Part shown: positions 17,839-27,049 of the stretch, piece after piece
Position numbering within the stretch: position 1 is the stretch's first letter
Layout of the letters: each line of letters starts with the position of its first letter
Source: J054 sp965223095
Lineage (GTDB): Bacteria; Pseudomonadota; Gammaproteobacteria; Steroidobacterales; GCA-2729495
Reading direction: 5' to 3'
Assembly (NCBI GenBank): GCA_965223095.1
Contig: OZ244979.1
Span: forward strand, 3,410,001-3,474,000
DNA length: 64,000 bases
Notes under the pieces: generated by a model
Told to the model about the DNA's origin: nothing
Seen by the model: the letters and a program-made list of their open reading frames with translations, nothing else
The model's database searches: none
Program-made: the position numbers and the translations under genes

Positions 17839-18965
17839 TTACCCGAAGCGCCGCGCCAGGTGTAAACGAGAGTTATCGCATAGTTCCAGACGGCACCCAC
17901 GAGAATGCCGGCCAATCCTGCGAGAAACCAAGTGGTGGTGTTGTCAAACAAGTATTGAGCAATGCCTACATTGGCCAGGGCGCCCACGCTACAAGCGAGC
18001 GTGAAAGAAAACCAACCGCGCACCCAATCCCAGCCTCGCAAGCGCATATCGCGATACGTAATTACGTTATTCAAGGCAAAATTTACAGCCATGGCGGTTA
18101 GGGTGGCACTGACTTGCGCAACCAGAAATGAGCGGCCAAAGAGATTCAACAGCGCGGCTAAAACGGCCATGTGCACGAAGACGCCCAAACCGCCCACCAA
18201 CATGAACGACACGAAACGCACCGGCACCCAGCGACCCAACAGTTTGTCCAGCAACAACATGCCGTAGTCCCAAAGAACCTGGGTATCCAGCTTGCTGTCA
18301 CCGGCTTGCCGGCGACGAAATTCGTAGGGTAATTCGCGAAATCGCAAAGGTTTCGGCGAGGAAGCAAAAATGTCGAGCAAAATCTTAAAACCGATCCCCG
18401 ACAAACGACGTAAGCATCGCTCCAAGACATCGCGACGCAACATGAAAAAGCCGCTCATGGGATCCCGCAACCCCTCAGGCACCAAGGGACGGCTTAGCCG
18501 CGTTGCCCAGCGGCTCAAGTCAGCCCGATGACCCGCAAGTCCAGCGCTATCGCCACCGTCTACATAGCGACTGCCGACAATGACATCCAATTCTCCACCG
18601 GCCAACAATTCGTGCATGGTTGGCAGCAAACGCTCATCGTGCTGCAAATCGCCATCCATCACGGCGACGTACGGTGCGGCGGTGGCTAACATGCCTTCGA
18701 TACAGGCGGAAGATAGCCCACGGCGGCCGACACGCTGCAGACAGCGAACACGAGCATCCCCACGCGCCAAACGGCGCACAAAATCTGCCGTGCCGTCTGG
18801 AGAATCGTCATCGACAAAAATGACTTCCCACGAAAGCGCACCTAGGCAGCGATCCAGGGAATTCACCAGGGACTCCACATTGCCGATCTCATTGAAGGTC
18901 GGCACGATGACCGCCAGCTCCGCACCGGATTGCACGTTTACCCCTTTCCTTGGTCCAAGCCACAC
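17835..18965 (-). CDS. Polyprenol-phosphate glycosyltransferase (GT2) fused to GtrA-like membrane domain
   Basis: The 376-aa product has an N-terminal GT-A domain: LAVIVPTFNEIGNVESLV, the metal-site motif VIFVDDDSPDGTADFV, and YVAVMDGDLQHDERLLP, closely following dolichol-phosphate mannose synthase. The last ~130 residues form four membrane helices of GtrA type, from RFVSFMLVGGLGVFVH to the end. This fusion is a known architecture for making polyprenyl-phosphate hexoses and presenting them at the membrane. It is translationally coupled to the PMT_2 transferase downstream. The sugar donor is probably a nucleotide hexose. Confidence 0.87.
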   Translation of the reverse strand: MWLGPRKGVNVQSGAELAVIVPTFNEIGNVESLVNSLDRCLGALSWEVIFVDDDSPDGTADFVRRLARGDARVRCLQRVGRRGLSSACIEGMLATAAPYVAVMDGDLQHDERLLPTMHELLAGGELDVIVGSRYVDGGDSAGLAGHRADLSRWATRLSRPLVPEGLRDPMSGFFMLRRDVLERCLRRLSGIGFKILLDIFASSPKPLRFRELPYEFRRRQAGDSKLDTQVLWDYGMLLLDKLLGRWVPVRFVSFMLVGGLGVFVHMAVLAALLNLFGRSFLVAQVSATLTAMAVNFALNNVITYRDMRLRGWDWVRGWFSFTLACSVGALANVGIAQYLFDNTTTWFLAGLAGILVGAVWNYAITLVYTWRGASGK

Positions 18966-19237
18966 TGACCGATCATCAGCGGACTTCCATTGAAATGCCT
19001 ATGATGACACCATTGATGACTATACAGACACGCGACCTACGATATTCGATCAACAACTGGACGCACAGATCACTAACATCCCCACCGGCCGAGAAGCGCA
19101 GCATTGCGATACTAAGTAAATCGCGTATAGCATAGACAGCCATTTTAGGGCAGCCTATCGTTGCTATCGCCACTCTCGCTTGTACGCCTGGCGTGGATTG
19201 TGCGGCTGCAAATCTAGATACGGTGGCCTATAACTTC

Positions 19238-19714
19238 ATGATTGAATTCTTACTCTTTATCGGTGCCTTTGTATTTATGGAGGGCGTTGCCTATACCACG
19301 CATAAATATGTTATGCATGGTTGGCTATGGTCGCTGCACAAATCGCATCATTCGCCGCGTGAAGGAACATTCGAAAAGAACGACTTATTCGTGTTCTATT
19401 TCGCACTACCCTCCATTCTATTCATATGGCTCGGCGTCAACTATTTGTCGCCGCTATTGTGGGTAGGCTTGGGCATGACTGCCTACGGCATCGCCTATTT
19501 TGCGTTTCACGACGGCATTGTCCATCGCCGCCTACCCGTGCGTTACCACGGCAAGAATCCCTACATGCGGCGCATCATTCAGGCGCACTATGTGCATCAC
19601 GCAACGCCCACGCGTGAGGGTGCCGTGTCCTTTGGTTTTTTGTATACGCGCCCGGTGGCCGAGCTCGACGCGGAGCGACGGCGTCTGCTCGCACTCAACA
19701 CAAATCAGGCTTAA
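19238..19714 (+). CDS. crtZ: Beta-carotene 3-hydroxylase
   Basis: I start at the ATG giving MIEFLLFIG (19238); the longer reading adds 15 unlikely residues. The 158-aa product shows all four histidine clusters of the membrane di-iron hydroxylases: HKYVMHG, HKSHHSP, HDGIVHRR and HYVHH. CrtZ converts beta-carotene to zeaxanthin by hydroxylating both beta rings with O2 and ferredoxin-type electrons. It converges on crtB, and the 3' ends overlap by 20 bases. Its position opposite crtYIB supports a zeaxanthin pathway. Confidence 0.93.
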   Translation: MIEFLLFIGAFVFMEGVAYTTHKYVMHGWLWSLHKSHHSPREGTFEKNDLFVFYFALPSILFIWLGVNYLSPLLWVGLGMTAYGIAYFAFHDGIVHRRLPVRYHGKNPYMRRIIQAHYVHHATPTREGAVSFGFLYTRPVAELDAERRRLLALNTNQA

Positions 19715-20636
19715 TCCAAAGATCCGCCGCACGGGGTGGTGCGACCCGCCGACGATGGATACCCACCGCCGCCAAGGCTGCCAACATGCCCCGAATTGAC
19801 CAAAGGAACTTGCTGATGCCGGGTACAACGGCGCGCTGATCCCAAGCCCTCGCGCCCCGCTCCAAAATCAAGGAGCCGATGTCTCGATACACACCGCTGG
19901 CCGTACTCACCGCCCAAGCTGCGCGAAAGTCCAGAGCACGTATGCCTTGAGTCGCTGACAAGTAGTAGCGATCCGCCACGCCCAGCAAACGCTGGACCAC
20001 TTGGTGCACCGCTTCTCGGTACTCGGGCTGACCGACCTTCTCAGGGCAAACGCCCGCCTCAAGCAACCAGTCTTGCGGAAGATAAACACGGCCATTGCGC
20101 GCATCATCCATGACGTCTCGGGAAATATTTGTGAGCTGGAACGCGATACCCAAATCGGCCGCACGATTCAAAACGGCCGGCTCCTTCGCACCCATGACAT
20201 AGGCCATCATGACGCCCACAACACCAGCCACATGATAGGAATACAACAGCGTGTCTTCGAGTTCTCGATATTGAAAATCAGCGACATCCATCGCAAACCC
20301 GTCGATCAGCTCAAGGGGATAACGCTGCGGGATTCGATGCTTATCGGCTACCTGCTGCAAACCGGCGAAACTACTGTCGGTCGTTGCAATGCCGCTCAAC
20401 GCATCGACCGTTCTAGTTCTTAGGCTCTGCAGTCTTGCCCGGGATTCCTCAGGGGAGATATTTTCCTGGCCGAAACCCAATTCCTGTCCGTCAATTAAAT
20501 CGTCACAATAGCGGCACCAGGCGTAGAGCAAATAGACGTCATCTCGGGTATCCGAATCGAATAGTCGCGCAGCAGCAGCAAAGCTCTTTGAGCCTTTGCG
20601 AATTATCTCCCGGCTTTTTGCCGCTGCGTCATTCAC
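19695..20636 (-). CDS. crtB: Phytoene synthase
   Basis: The 313-aa product is a head-to-head prenyl synthase. The first aspartate-rich motif is AWCRYCDDLIDG near residue 45 and the second is LTNISRDVMDDARNGRVY near 175, both with their metal-binding aspartates. It condenses two GGPP molecules to 15-cis-phytoene at the inner membrane face. It is the last gene of the minus-strand crtY-crtI-crtB operon; its start overlaps the stop of crtI by one base. No GGPP synthase (crtE) is in the window, so GGPP must come from elsewhere in the genome. Confidence 0.94.
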   Translation of the reverse strand: MNDAAAKSREIIRKGSKSFAAAARLFDSDTRDDVYLLYAWCRYCDDLIDGQELGFGQENISPEESRARLQSLRTRTVDALSGIATTDSSFAGLQQVADKHRIPQRYPLELIDGFAMDVADFQYRELEDTLLYSYHVAGVVGVMMAYVMGAKEPAVLNRAADLGIAFQLTNISRDVMDDARNGRVYLPQDWLLEAGVCPEKVGQPEYREAVHQVVQRLLGVADRYYLSATQGIRALDFRAAWAVSTASGVYRDIGSLILERGARAWDQRAVVPGISKFLWSIRGMLAALAAVGIHRRRVAPPRAADLWIKPDLC

Positions 20637-22126
20637 TAACTAATCCCCAGGTCTTCCAGGAGCAATTTCGCTGTTGCCTTGGCCGAGTTAACCACACCCG
20701 GTACGCCGGCACCCGGATGGGTACCCGCACCGGTAAAGTACAAGCCCGCAATGCTGGCATCTCGATTGTGAACTCTAAAGTAAGCGCTTTGCGTGAGAAT
20801 AGGTTGCAACGAAAAGGCAGCACCTTGGTAAGCGTTAAGTTCGGTCACGAAATCTTGCGGCGTTAACACGTGAGAGGTTACCAGATCGCCCCGTAAGCCA
20901 GGAATATACCGGTCCTCAACATAGGCCAGAACCCTGTCACGAAAAGCGTCCGCAGCCTGATCCCAATCGATCTGCGTCCGAGAAAAATTGGGTACCGGCG
21001 CGAGGGCATAGAAACTACTGCAGCCAGGTGGCGCCAAGCTCGAATCGCTCACCGAAGGCGCATGGATGTATAGCGAAAAATCATCAGCTAAATGGCCGCG
21101 CACGAAAATATCATCCAATAACTCGCGATAGCGCGGTCCAAAAAGAACCGTGTGATGGGCCAGCTCCGGATACTCCCGGCGCAAGCCAAAGTAAACCACA
21201 AACAAAGACATGGAGAATTTCTTGTGCGGCAGGCTGCGGCGAATACGCGCGACGCGGGACTCATCACGAAGCAAGCGCTCATAGGTGTGCACAACATCCG
21301 CGTTGCTAACCACAGCCTCAACCGGAATGCGCCGCCCGTCAGCTAAATTTACCGCCCGCACTCGAGCGCCCCGGGTCTCAATTCGGTCAACGGGGCAATT
21401 CAGCCGTAGTTCGCCACCGAGATCTTCGAACAGTTTAACCAGTGCGCGCACTAAGGCGCCCGTGCCCCCGCGCGGAAACAACACGCCCCAACGCCGCTCA
21501 AGGGCGTGTATGAGCGCGTAAATGGCGGAGGTATTGAACGGGTTACCCCCCACTAACAAGGTGTGGTAGCTCAATGCCTGGCGCAACTGTGGGTCTTGGA
21601 TGTGGCGTGAAACCATGCTGTAAACAGAACGGTAGCTTTGCAAGCTAGCCAGTTGTGGCGCGGCGCGAATCATGCTCCACCAGTTTAGAAATGGCTCGGC
21701 AGCGAGTTTCTGATAACCCTCTTCAAACACCGCCTCGGAGTACTTTAAAAAACGCGCGTAGCCCTGCACGTCGGCAGGATTGCGCGCCGCAATCTGTGCA
21801 TTCATGCGCTGCAAGTCAGCGGTGTAGTCCAAGGTAAATCCGTCTTCCCAGGAGAGTCGGTACATGGGATCGAGCTGGACCAGCTCAATGTAGTCGTCCA
21901 TGGAACGGCCAGCCAAGTCATACAGTTCCGCCAAACAGGTAGGCGCCGTAATGACCGTGGGACCTGCATCAAAGGTGAAACCATCCTGCTCGTACACATA
22001 GGCTCTGCCGCCTGGGCGATCGCGCTGTTCAAGAAGGACGGTCGGCACACCTGCTGCCTGGGAGCGTATCGCCGCCGCCAGGCCACCAAAACCAGCACCG
22101 ATGACAGCGACTCGCGGTGAACTCAT
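20636..22126 (-). CDS. crtI: Phytoene desaturase (lycopene-forming type)
   Basis: The 496-aa product is a CrtI-type FAD enzyme. It has the N-terminal motif VAVIGAGFGGLAAAIRSQ, then QRDRPGGRAYVYEQDGFTF and the family stretch DAGPTVITAP. The C-terminus GLYFTGAGTHPGAGVPGVV contains the second flavin-contact motif typical of bacterial CrtI. It introduces up to four double bases-pairs' worth of desaturation steps, turning phytoene into lycopene. It sits between crtY and crtB with short overlaps, so the three are translated from one message. Confidence 0.94.
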   Translation of the reverse strand: MSSPRVAVIGAGFGGLAAAIRSQAAGVPTVLLEQRDRPGGRAYVYEQDGFTFDAGPTVITAPTCLAELYDLAGRSMDDYIELVQLDPMYRLSWEDGFTLDYTADLQRMNAQIAARNPADVQGYARFLKYSEAVFEEGYQKLAAEPFLNWWSMIRAAPQLASLQSYRSVYSMVSRHIQDPQLRQALSYHTLLVGGNPFNTSAIYALIHALERRWGVLFPRGGTGALVRALVKLFEDLGGELRLNCPVDRIETRGARVRAVNLADGRRIPVEAVVSNADVVHTYERLLRDESRVARIRRSLPHKKFSMSLFVVYFGLRREYPELAHHTVLFGPRYRELLDDIFVRGHLADDFSLYIHAPSVSDSSLAPPGCSSFYALAPVPNFSRTQIDWDQAADAFRDRVLAYVEDRYIPGLRGDLVTSHVLTPQDFVTELNAYQGAAFSLQPILTQSAYFRVHNRDASIAGLYFTGAGTHPGAGVPGVVNSAKATAKLLLEDLGIS

Positions 22127-23304
22127 GAAGAATCGCCCCGGTATGGCGACGACGCGGACTCACGCAAGGGTGCGACTAGACTCGCGAGGGCCTGGGTCAC
22201 GGACACCGGCGGCCGGCCCGACAGAATCCGCAGCTTGTCCGCCATTCGAAGCCTGCCCGCATAAAACCGATTCACTAAATCCAACGGCAAACGATAGAAA
22301 TGTTCAAGAATGCGATAGCGTTCTGCGGGTGCGCCAGCTAGAAACAACATGCGATTTAGAATTCGGTAGTAGCGCCCGCGTCGCCATAGTCTCAGGCTGC
22401 GAGCACGCACCAGTGGCGCGATGACCTCACTGGTCAAACGTCGCCTGACAGCCAAGACATCAGCCAGACGAACCGCTTCAGGCAAAGAGTAGCTCGTGGT
22501 GTAGTGAAAAAGGCCGGCGCGCACACCGGCGCGGGGAACATCCGGCGCGTCCCGCCAAAAGGCTTCCAGATCGCCACCGAGCACCACCGGCAAAGCACCG
22601 ACCTCTTCCCTCAGGACACCTGCGACCTGCCATCCCCGGGACTCCGCGTAGGCGCGAATCGCCTGGCGCATGGGCTCTTTATCTAAATCCGGCGTATCAC
22701 TGTATCGGGTGTCCTCAATCAATAGGCATGTCGGTTCTAGCGGCAAGGTATACATGAATCGAAAGCCATCAAGCTGCTCAACCGTCGCATCCATCAAAAT
22801 CGGCGCGGCCAAACCAGAGGGCTTCGTCAGCCGCACGACCAAGCCAAGGAATTTTTGAAAACGTACATCCAGACTGCCGCCGGGTGGGCCACCGCGACCG
22901 TCGATAACACCGGCCGCACTTATGCTGGTACCGTCGGCCAGCATCACACCATTGGGCCGAACTTCAGTCACGGTGGTATCCGTCATCACCGACTCACCCA
23001 GTAGTGAGGAGATGCGCTGATGGATTTGCTCGGAATAAATACTGTGATAACTACCCTCTAGCAGTCGACGGCGCGCAGGAAAGATGACCTCGTGCCGGGG
23101 CCAGCTAGACCCAATCAGCGGCCGCACCCAGGCCCTTTGAGACACGGACAAATCTGAACCGTGAAACGACCAGGTGTGGTTGCCGCCCAAATGCGGGCCC
23201 TGTTCAATGAGAAGCAGCCGCAAGTCCGGCCGTTCGCAATGCAATCGATAAGCGATCAGGCAATTGGCCAAACCGCCACCGACCAGAATCAGATCAGGAG
23301 TCAC
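22123..23304 (-). CDS. crtY: Lycopene beta-cyclase (CrtY type)
   Basis: The 393-aa product begins with the FAD/NAD motif DLILVGGGLANCLIAYRL, typical of bacterial CrtY. It includes the conserved QGPHLGGNHTWSFH segment after the nucleotide fold and the region LPLEPTCLLIEDTRYSDTP. It cyclises both ends of lycopene to beta-carotene. It is the first gene of the crtYIB operon and overlaps crtI by four bases (ATGA). The preceding minus-strand gene starts about 450 bases upstream. Confidence 0.92.
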   Translation of the reverse strand: MTPDLILVGGGLANCLIAYRLHCERPDLRLLLIEQGPHLGGNHTWSFHGSDLSVSQRAWVRPLIGSSWPRHEVIFPARRRLLEGSYHSIYSEQIHQRISSLLGESVMTDTTVTEVRPNGVMLADGTSISAAGVIDGRGGPPGGSLDVRFQKFLGLVVRLTKPSGLAAPILMDATVEQLDGFRFMYTLPLEPTCLLIEDTRYSDTPDLDKEPMRQAIRAYAESRGWQVAGVLREEVGALPVVLGGDLEAFWRDAPDVPRAGVRAGLFHYTTSYSLPEAVRLADVLAVRRRLTSEVIAPLVRARSLRLWRRGRYYRILNRMLFLAGAPAERYRILEHFYRLPLDLVNRFYAGRLRMADKLRILSGRPPVSVTQALASLVAPLRESASSPYRGDSS

Positions 23305-23373
23305 TCAGACATTTCGCCGGCATGGCAGTTTTGGATTGCCGGCGAGACGAGCTGATGCACGGCGCAATCCGTC

Positions 23374-23757
23374 CTAGGGCATTTGCAGCTTGCCGCCGGG
23401 CGGCACGCCGCCACCGGCCGCATCAGGCACGATGATTGAGGAAGCTTGTTCACGCCGCATTTCTTCCAACCGCTGCATGGCCTCTTCTACGGCGCCGTTG
23501 GCGCCATCGGCGAAACCATTGGCCGCATCGGCCAGGCTCTTAGCCGGAATTTCAAAGCTCAATGGCAACGGTCCCGCCTGCGTCATTAGTTGCGTCTGAC
23601 CGACGTAAAGCGTCTCCCGCGATGAGTCTGCTTCGCCATTCCCATCAATAGGCGTCAGCCGCTGAATGGTCCCAACCCGGCGATCAGTGAACATTTCTTC
23701 CCGGTACAAACCCTCGGCATCCATCTTGATGTCAATTTCGCGCTCTGACTGAGCCAT
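23374..23757 (-). CDS. Conserved hypothetical cytoplasmic protein
   Basis: The 127-aa product has no signal peptide or membrane helix. From memory it resembles a small protein widespread in gammaproteobacteria that contains YREEMFTDRRVGTIQRLTPI, then LYVGQTQLMTQAGPLPLSFEIPA, and a helical tail with EEMRREQASSIIVPDA; no function is known to me. The C-terminus is glycine- and proline-rich. It sits between crtY and the divergent srkA-like kinase. It could share a promoter with the crt operon but is more likely independent. Confidence 0.7.
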   Translation of the reverse strand: MAQSEREIDIKMDAEGLYREEMFTDRRVGTIQRLTPIDGNGEADSSRETLYVGQTQLMTQAGPLPLSFEIPAKSLADAANGFADGANGAVEEAMQRLEEMRREQASSIIVPDAAGGGVPPGGKLQMP

Positions 23758-23879
23758 GGAATCGATCCTTATTCATGTTGTTCAAACCACTAGGGTAACA
23801 GCCCGTGCGGGCTGCTGCCGAGCAAATAGGCAGACGACAGAGCAGTGTTACACTCCCGCTCCCCCGCCGGCCAGAGCCT

Positions 23880-24875
23880 ATGTCCAACGCCGATTCAAGT
23901 CTCGCCTATCAAGACCTCAAGCCAAATGAAATCCTGGCGGCCGTCGAAAGTGTTGGCCTGCGCTGCGATGGGCGCCTGCTGGCGCTCAACAGCTATGAAA
24001 ACCGGGTGTACCGCGTCGGCTTGGACGATGCGGCGCCCGTGGTCGCCAAGTTCTACCGGCCCGGCCGCTGGAGTGATGATGCAATCCTGGAGGAACATGC
24101 ATTCTCCGAGGAATTGGCGGCCGCGGACATTCCCGTGGTCGCACCGATGATCCACGACCGGCAAACCCTGCACCATCGCGACGCATTCCGCTTCGCAGTC
24201 TACCCCTGCCATGGGGGTCATCCGCCGGCCCTGGATCGGCTCGATTTATTGCGTCAGTTAGGCAGGCTGGTCGCAAGGATTCATCAACGCGGCGAAATTC
24301 ACGCCTTTGACGCCAGGCCCAGTATTGATTTAGAAAGCTATGGCCGTGATTCGCGGGCCTTTCTTCTCGACAATCATTTTATTCCAGCAGATCTCGAACC
24401 CGCTTATCTCAGCATTTGCGAGGATCTGTTTGTCGCCGTTGGAGCCTGTTTCGAAAGGGCCGACGACCCCTACTACCTGCGCGTGCACGGCGATTTTCAT
24501 CCCAGTAACGTGCTGGTGCAGGCAGACCGAGTGCATATAGTTGATCTGGATGACGCGCGCATGGGACCGGCTGTTCAGGATCTTTGGATGTTGCTGTCGG
24601 GTGATCGCCACGAGCAAACGCCGCAGCTGGCAGAAGTTCTCGAAGGTTACCTCGAGTTTGGGGATTTTGATGCGCGGGAATTGCACCTGATTGAAGCCAT
24701 GCGCAGCCTACGAATTATGCACTATGCCGCGTGGATCGCGCGGCGTTGGGCGGATCCCGCTTTTCAAATCGCCTTTCCCTGGTTCAACACCCAGCGCTAT
24801 TGGGATGAGCATATTCTTGCCTTGCGCGAGCAAGTGGCATTAATGGCCGAGCCACCGCTGGCTTGGCGGGGATAA
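23880..24875 (+). CDS. srkA: SrkA/YihE-type stress-response serine/threonine kinase
   Basis: From the ATG at 23880 (MSNADSSLAY) the product is about 331 aa. It has the aminoglycoside-phosphotransferase-like kinase fold: NSYENRVYRVGLDD nucleotide loop, VVAKFYRPGRWSD with the binding lysine, catalytic HGDFHPSNVLVQ and the metal-binding VDLDDARMGPAVQDLW. The order and wording match the YihE/SrkA family, which counters MazF-type toxin killing and envelope stress in E. coli. It is followed 7 bases later by a VOC-family gene. Confidence 0.9.
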   Translation: MSNADSSLAYQDLKPNEILAAVESVGLRCDGRLLALNSYENRVYRVGLDDAAPVVAKFYRPGRWSDDAILEEHAFSEELAAADIPVVAPMIHDRQTLHHRDAFRFAVYPCHGGHPPALDRLDLLRQLGRLVARIHQRGEIHAFDARPSIDLESYGRDSRAFLLDNHFIPADLEPAYLSICEDLFVAVGACFERADDPYYLRVHGDFHPSNVLVQADRVHIVDLDDARMGPAVQDLWMLLSGDRHEQTPQLAEVLEGYLEFGDFDARELHLIEAMRSLRIMHYAAWIARRWADPAFQIAFPWFNTQRYWDEHILALREQVALMAEPPLAWRG

Positions 24876-24882
24876 GTTCGGC

Positions 24883-25794
24883 ATGACACATCGGTTCCTC
24901 AAAGCGCTGAGCATGGTCACGTACTGCGTGGACGATATGGATTCGTCGCGCGATACCTGGGTCAATTACCTCGGCTATCGCGTCGTCGATTCGGGTCATA
25001 TCGACTCAAAACTAGCGGCAGCTTGGAACGCACCCGCGGCAGCCGGTTCGCGCTACTGCTTACTAGCGCCGGAGAGTGACGAGCCTGTCTATATCCGCTA
25101 TATCGAAACCGGTGAACGCTACGGTTACGAATCGCCAGCCACCCAGGGCTGGACGGCCACCGAACTGCTGGTCGAAAACCCCGATGAGCTGGCGCGGTCT
25201 CTACGTGGCTCGCCTTTGCAGATATTGGCCGGCCCGGGTGATTTATTTCCCGGTCCTAAATCACCCCGCGCCATGCAAACCATCGGACCCTGTGGAGAAC
25301 TGCTGTACTTCACACGTATATTGCCCGGCGGCAGCCGCTACGGCATGAAGCAAGCCCGCTCGCCGGTGGACCGGCCGTTCATCGTCACCATTTGCGGTGA
25401 TGCCATGGCGGCGATGAGCGGTTTCTACGGCGATGCACTGGGGCTGCGCGTGATGCCCCCCTTGTCATTTATCAACGGCATTCTCGCTCATAGCTGCGGC
25501 GCGCCGGCCGACACGGTCTTTCCAACGGCCATATCGCCGCTTCCAGGACGGCGTTTTTTGATCGAAATGGATGAATGCCCACCGGAATTGCCGCCACGTC
25601 CCAAACGTCGCGACCAGCTTGTACCCGGCATGTCCATGGTGTCGTTTAGTGTTGAACACTTGGATACCTTGGTTGATAGGATCGCCACCCCGCCGCGTCG
25701 CATCGAGAATTTTCCATACTCAGGTAATAGAGTGACCAGCATATCCGGCGGCGCGAATGAACGTTTAGAACTCATCGAGAACCACCAGCCATGA
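24883..25794 (+). CDS. VOC (glyoxalase/dioxygenase fold) family protein, two repeats
   Basis: The 303-aa product consists of two glyoxalase-like halves: residues ~5-140 begin LSMVTYCVDDMDSSRDTWVNYLGY, and residues ~160-300 begin RPFIVTICGDAMAAMSGFYGDALGL. The scaffold occurs in dioxygenases, lyases and isomerases that bind a divalent metal; I cannot confirm a complete metal triad by eye. It lies between srkA and a D-2-hydroxyacid dehydrogenase, overlapping the latter by an ATGA, so these two act in one operon. The activity is unknown. Confidence 0.75.
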   Translation: MTHRFLKALSMVTYCVDDMDSSRDTWVNYLGYRVVDSGHIDSKLAAAWNAPAAAGSRYCLLAPESDEPVYIRYIETGERYGYESPATQGWTATELLVENPDELARSLRGSPLQILAGPGDLFPGPKSPRAMQTIGPCGELLYFTRILPGGSRYGMKQARSPVDRPFIVTICGDAMAAMSGFYGDALGLRVMPPLSFINGILAHSCGAPADTVFPTAISPLPGRRFLIEMDECPPELPPRPKRRDQLVPGMSMVSFSVEHLDTLVDRIATPPRRIENFPYSGNRVTSISGGANERLELIENHQP

Positions 25795-26876
25795 TGAAAT
25801 ACTGTGTGCTACTGCTGCTCATCTCCGCGCCTATTGCCGCGCAACCGGTGCAACTGGCCGAACAACTAGGACTGCGCGAAAGCACGATCGAGATGCGCGA
25901 TCGCGAAAATTGGTCCAGTCGCGGGCCGTTTGTCGTACGCGTCGATTCCCCCACGAGACTCATGGAGTTGCGAGAGGTTTCCGGCGACGCAAAGTTGATT
26001 GGCGTACGCTCCGCCGAAGAGGCCCTGCAATTCATGGACAATGCACACGGTCTAATCGGATTCTGTAACGCGGAGCTACTCGCGGCCGCGCTCAAACTGC
26101 GCTGGATACAACTCTATTCAGCCGGGGTTGAACATTGCGTCGCCATCCCCGCGGTCAAGCACCGCAATCTACTGGTAACGAATATGCAACGCGTATCCGG
26201 CCCACAAATTTCCGAACATGTCATGGCCATGATCCTGGCGCTGAGCCGCGGCCTACCGGCCTTCCAAGCCGCACAGGCAGAGGGTCGCTGGGCACCGCCG
26301 GCTTTGGGACAATCGACCAGTTGGGAGCTGACGGGCAAGACCTTGCTCCTCGTCGGGCTGGGCGGCATTGGTACCGAGGTTGCGCGGCGGGCGGATGTCT
26401 TTGGCCTGCGGATCAACGCCGTGCGAGCCAGTGGCCGTCCCGGACCTGAGTTTGTCGATCGCGTGGCCGGCCCTGAAAAACTATTGGAGCTGGCCGGCGA
26501 AGCTGACATCGTTGTTAATAGCACGCCCTTGACAAGCAGCACGCGAGATTTGTTTGACGCTGAATTTTTCTCGCGCATGCGTGACTCGGCTTACTTCATT
26601 AACGTGGGGCGCGGAAAAAGTGTCAATACCGACGCCTTGGTAGATGCCCTGAGCAGCGGAAAAATTGCCGGCGCGGGGCTGGATGTCACCGACCCGGAAC
26701 CCCTGCCCGCCAATCACCCCCTGTGGACTTTGCCAAACGTGATCATTACACCCCATGTGGCCGCCGGCTCTGATCAAATGCTGGAGCGCTTGTTCAGCGT
26801 CGTCAAAGAAAACCTGCGCCGCTATGTCGCCGGTGATGCCTTGCTATCTGAAGTAGATCTGGACAAGGGCTACTAG
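25791..26876 (+). CDS. D-2-hydroxyacid dehydrogenase family protein with N-terminal signal-like sequence
   Basis: The 361-aa product has the Rossmann motif LLVGLGGIGTEVARRADVFG. Catalytic positions of the family are in place: arginine in FINVGRGKSVNTDAL, glutamate in DVTDPEPLP and histidine in ITPHVAAGSDQM. Unusually, the N-terminus MMKYCVLLLLISAPIAAQP reads as a signal peptide, while the family normally works in the cytoplasm with NAD(P). The start overlaps the VOC gene by ATGA, which supports it. Either the protein is exported or the segment is a membrane anchor. Confidence 0.82.
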   Translation: MMKYCVLLLLISAPIAAQPVQLAEQLGLRESTIEMRDRENWSSRGPFVVRVDSPTRLMELREVSGDAKLIGVRSAEEALQFMDNAHGLIGFCNAELLAAALKLRWIQLYSAGVEHCVAIPAVKHRNLLVTNMQRVSGPQISEHVMAMILALSRGLPAFQAAQAEGRWAPPALGQSTSWELTGKTLLLVGLGGIGTEVARRADVFGLRINAVRASGRPGPEFVDRVAGPEKLLELAGEADIVVNSTPLTSSTRDLFDAEFFSRMRDSAYFINVGRGKSVNTDALVDALSSGKIAGAGLDVTDPEPLPANHPLWTLPNVIITPHVAAGSDQMLERLFSVVKENLRRYVAGDALLSEVDLDKGY

Positions 26877-27049
26877 GACGAGCGAACCCATCACCGAAAC
26901 TGGATACCTGCGGGAAATGCAACTTCGCTGCCACGCGAACTTGGAATTTCACCAATACTTGAGAATAAGGCTCGCATCAACGATTGCCGAGGTGACAGCC
27001 GCTAATTCGCCGAGTTTCATAGTTGCGGTTCTTCGCAGCCCTTGGCCGA

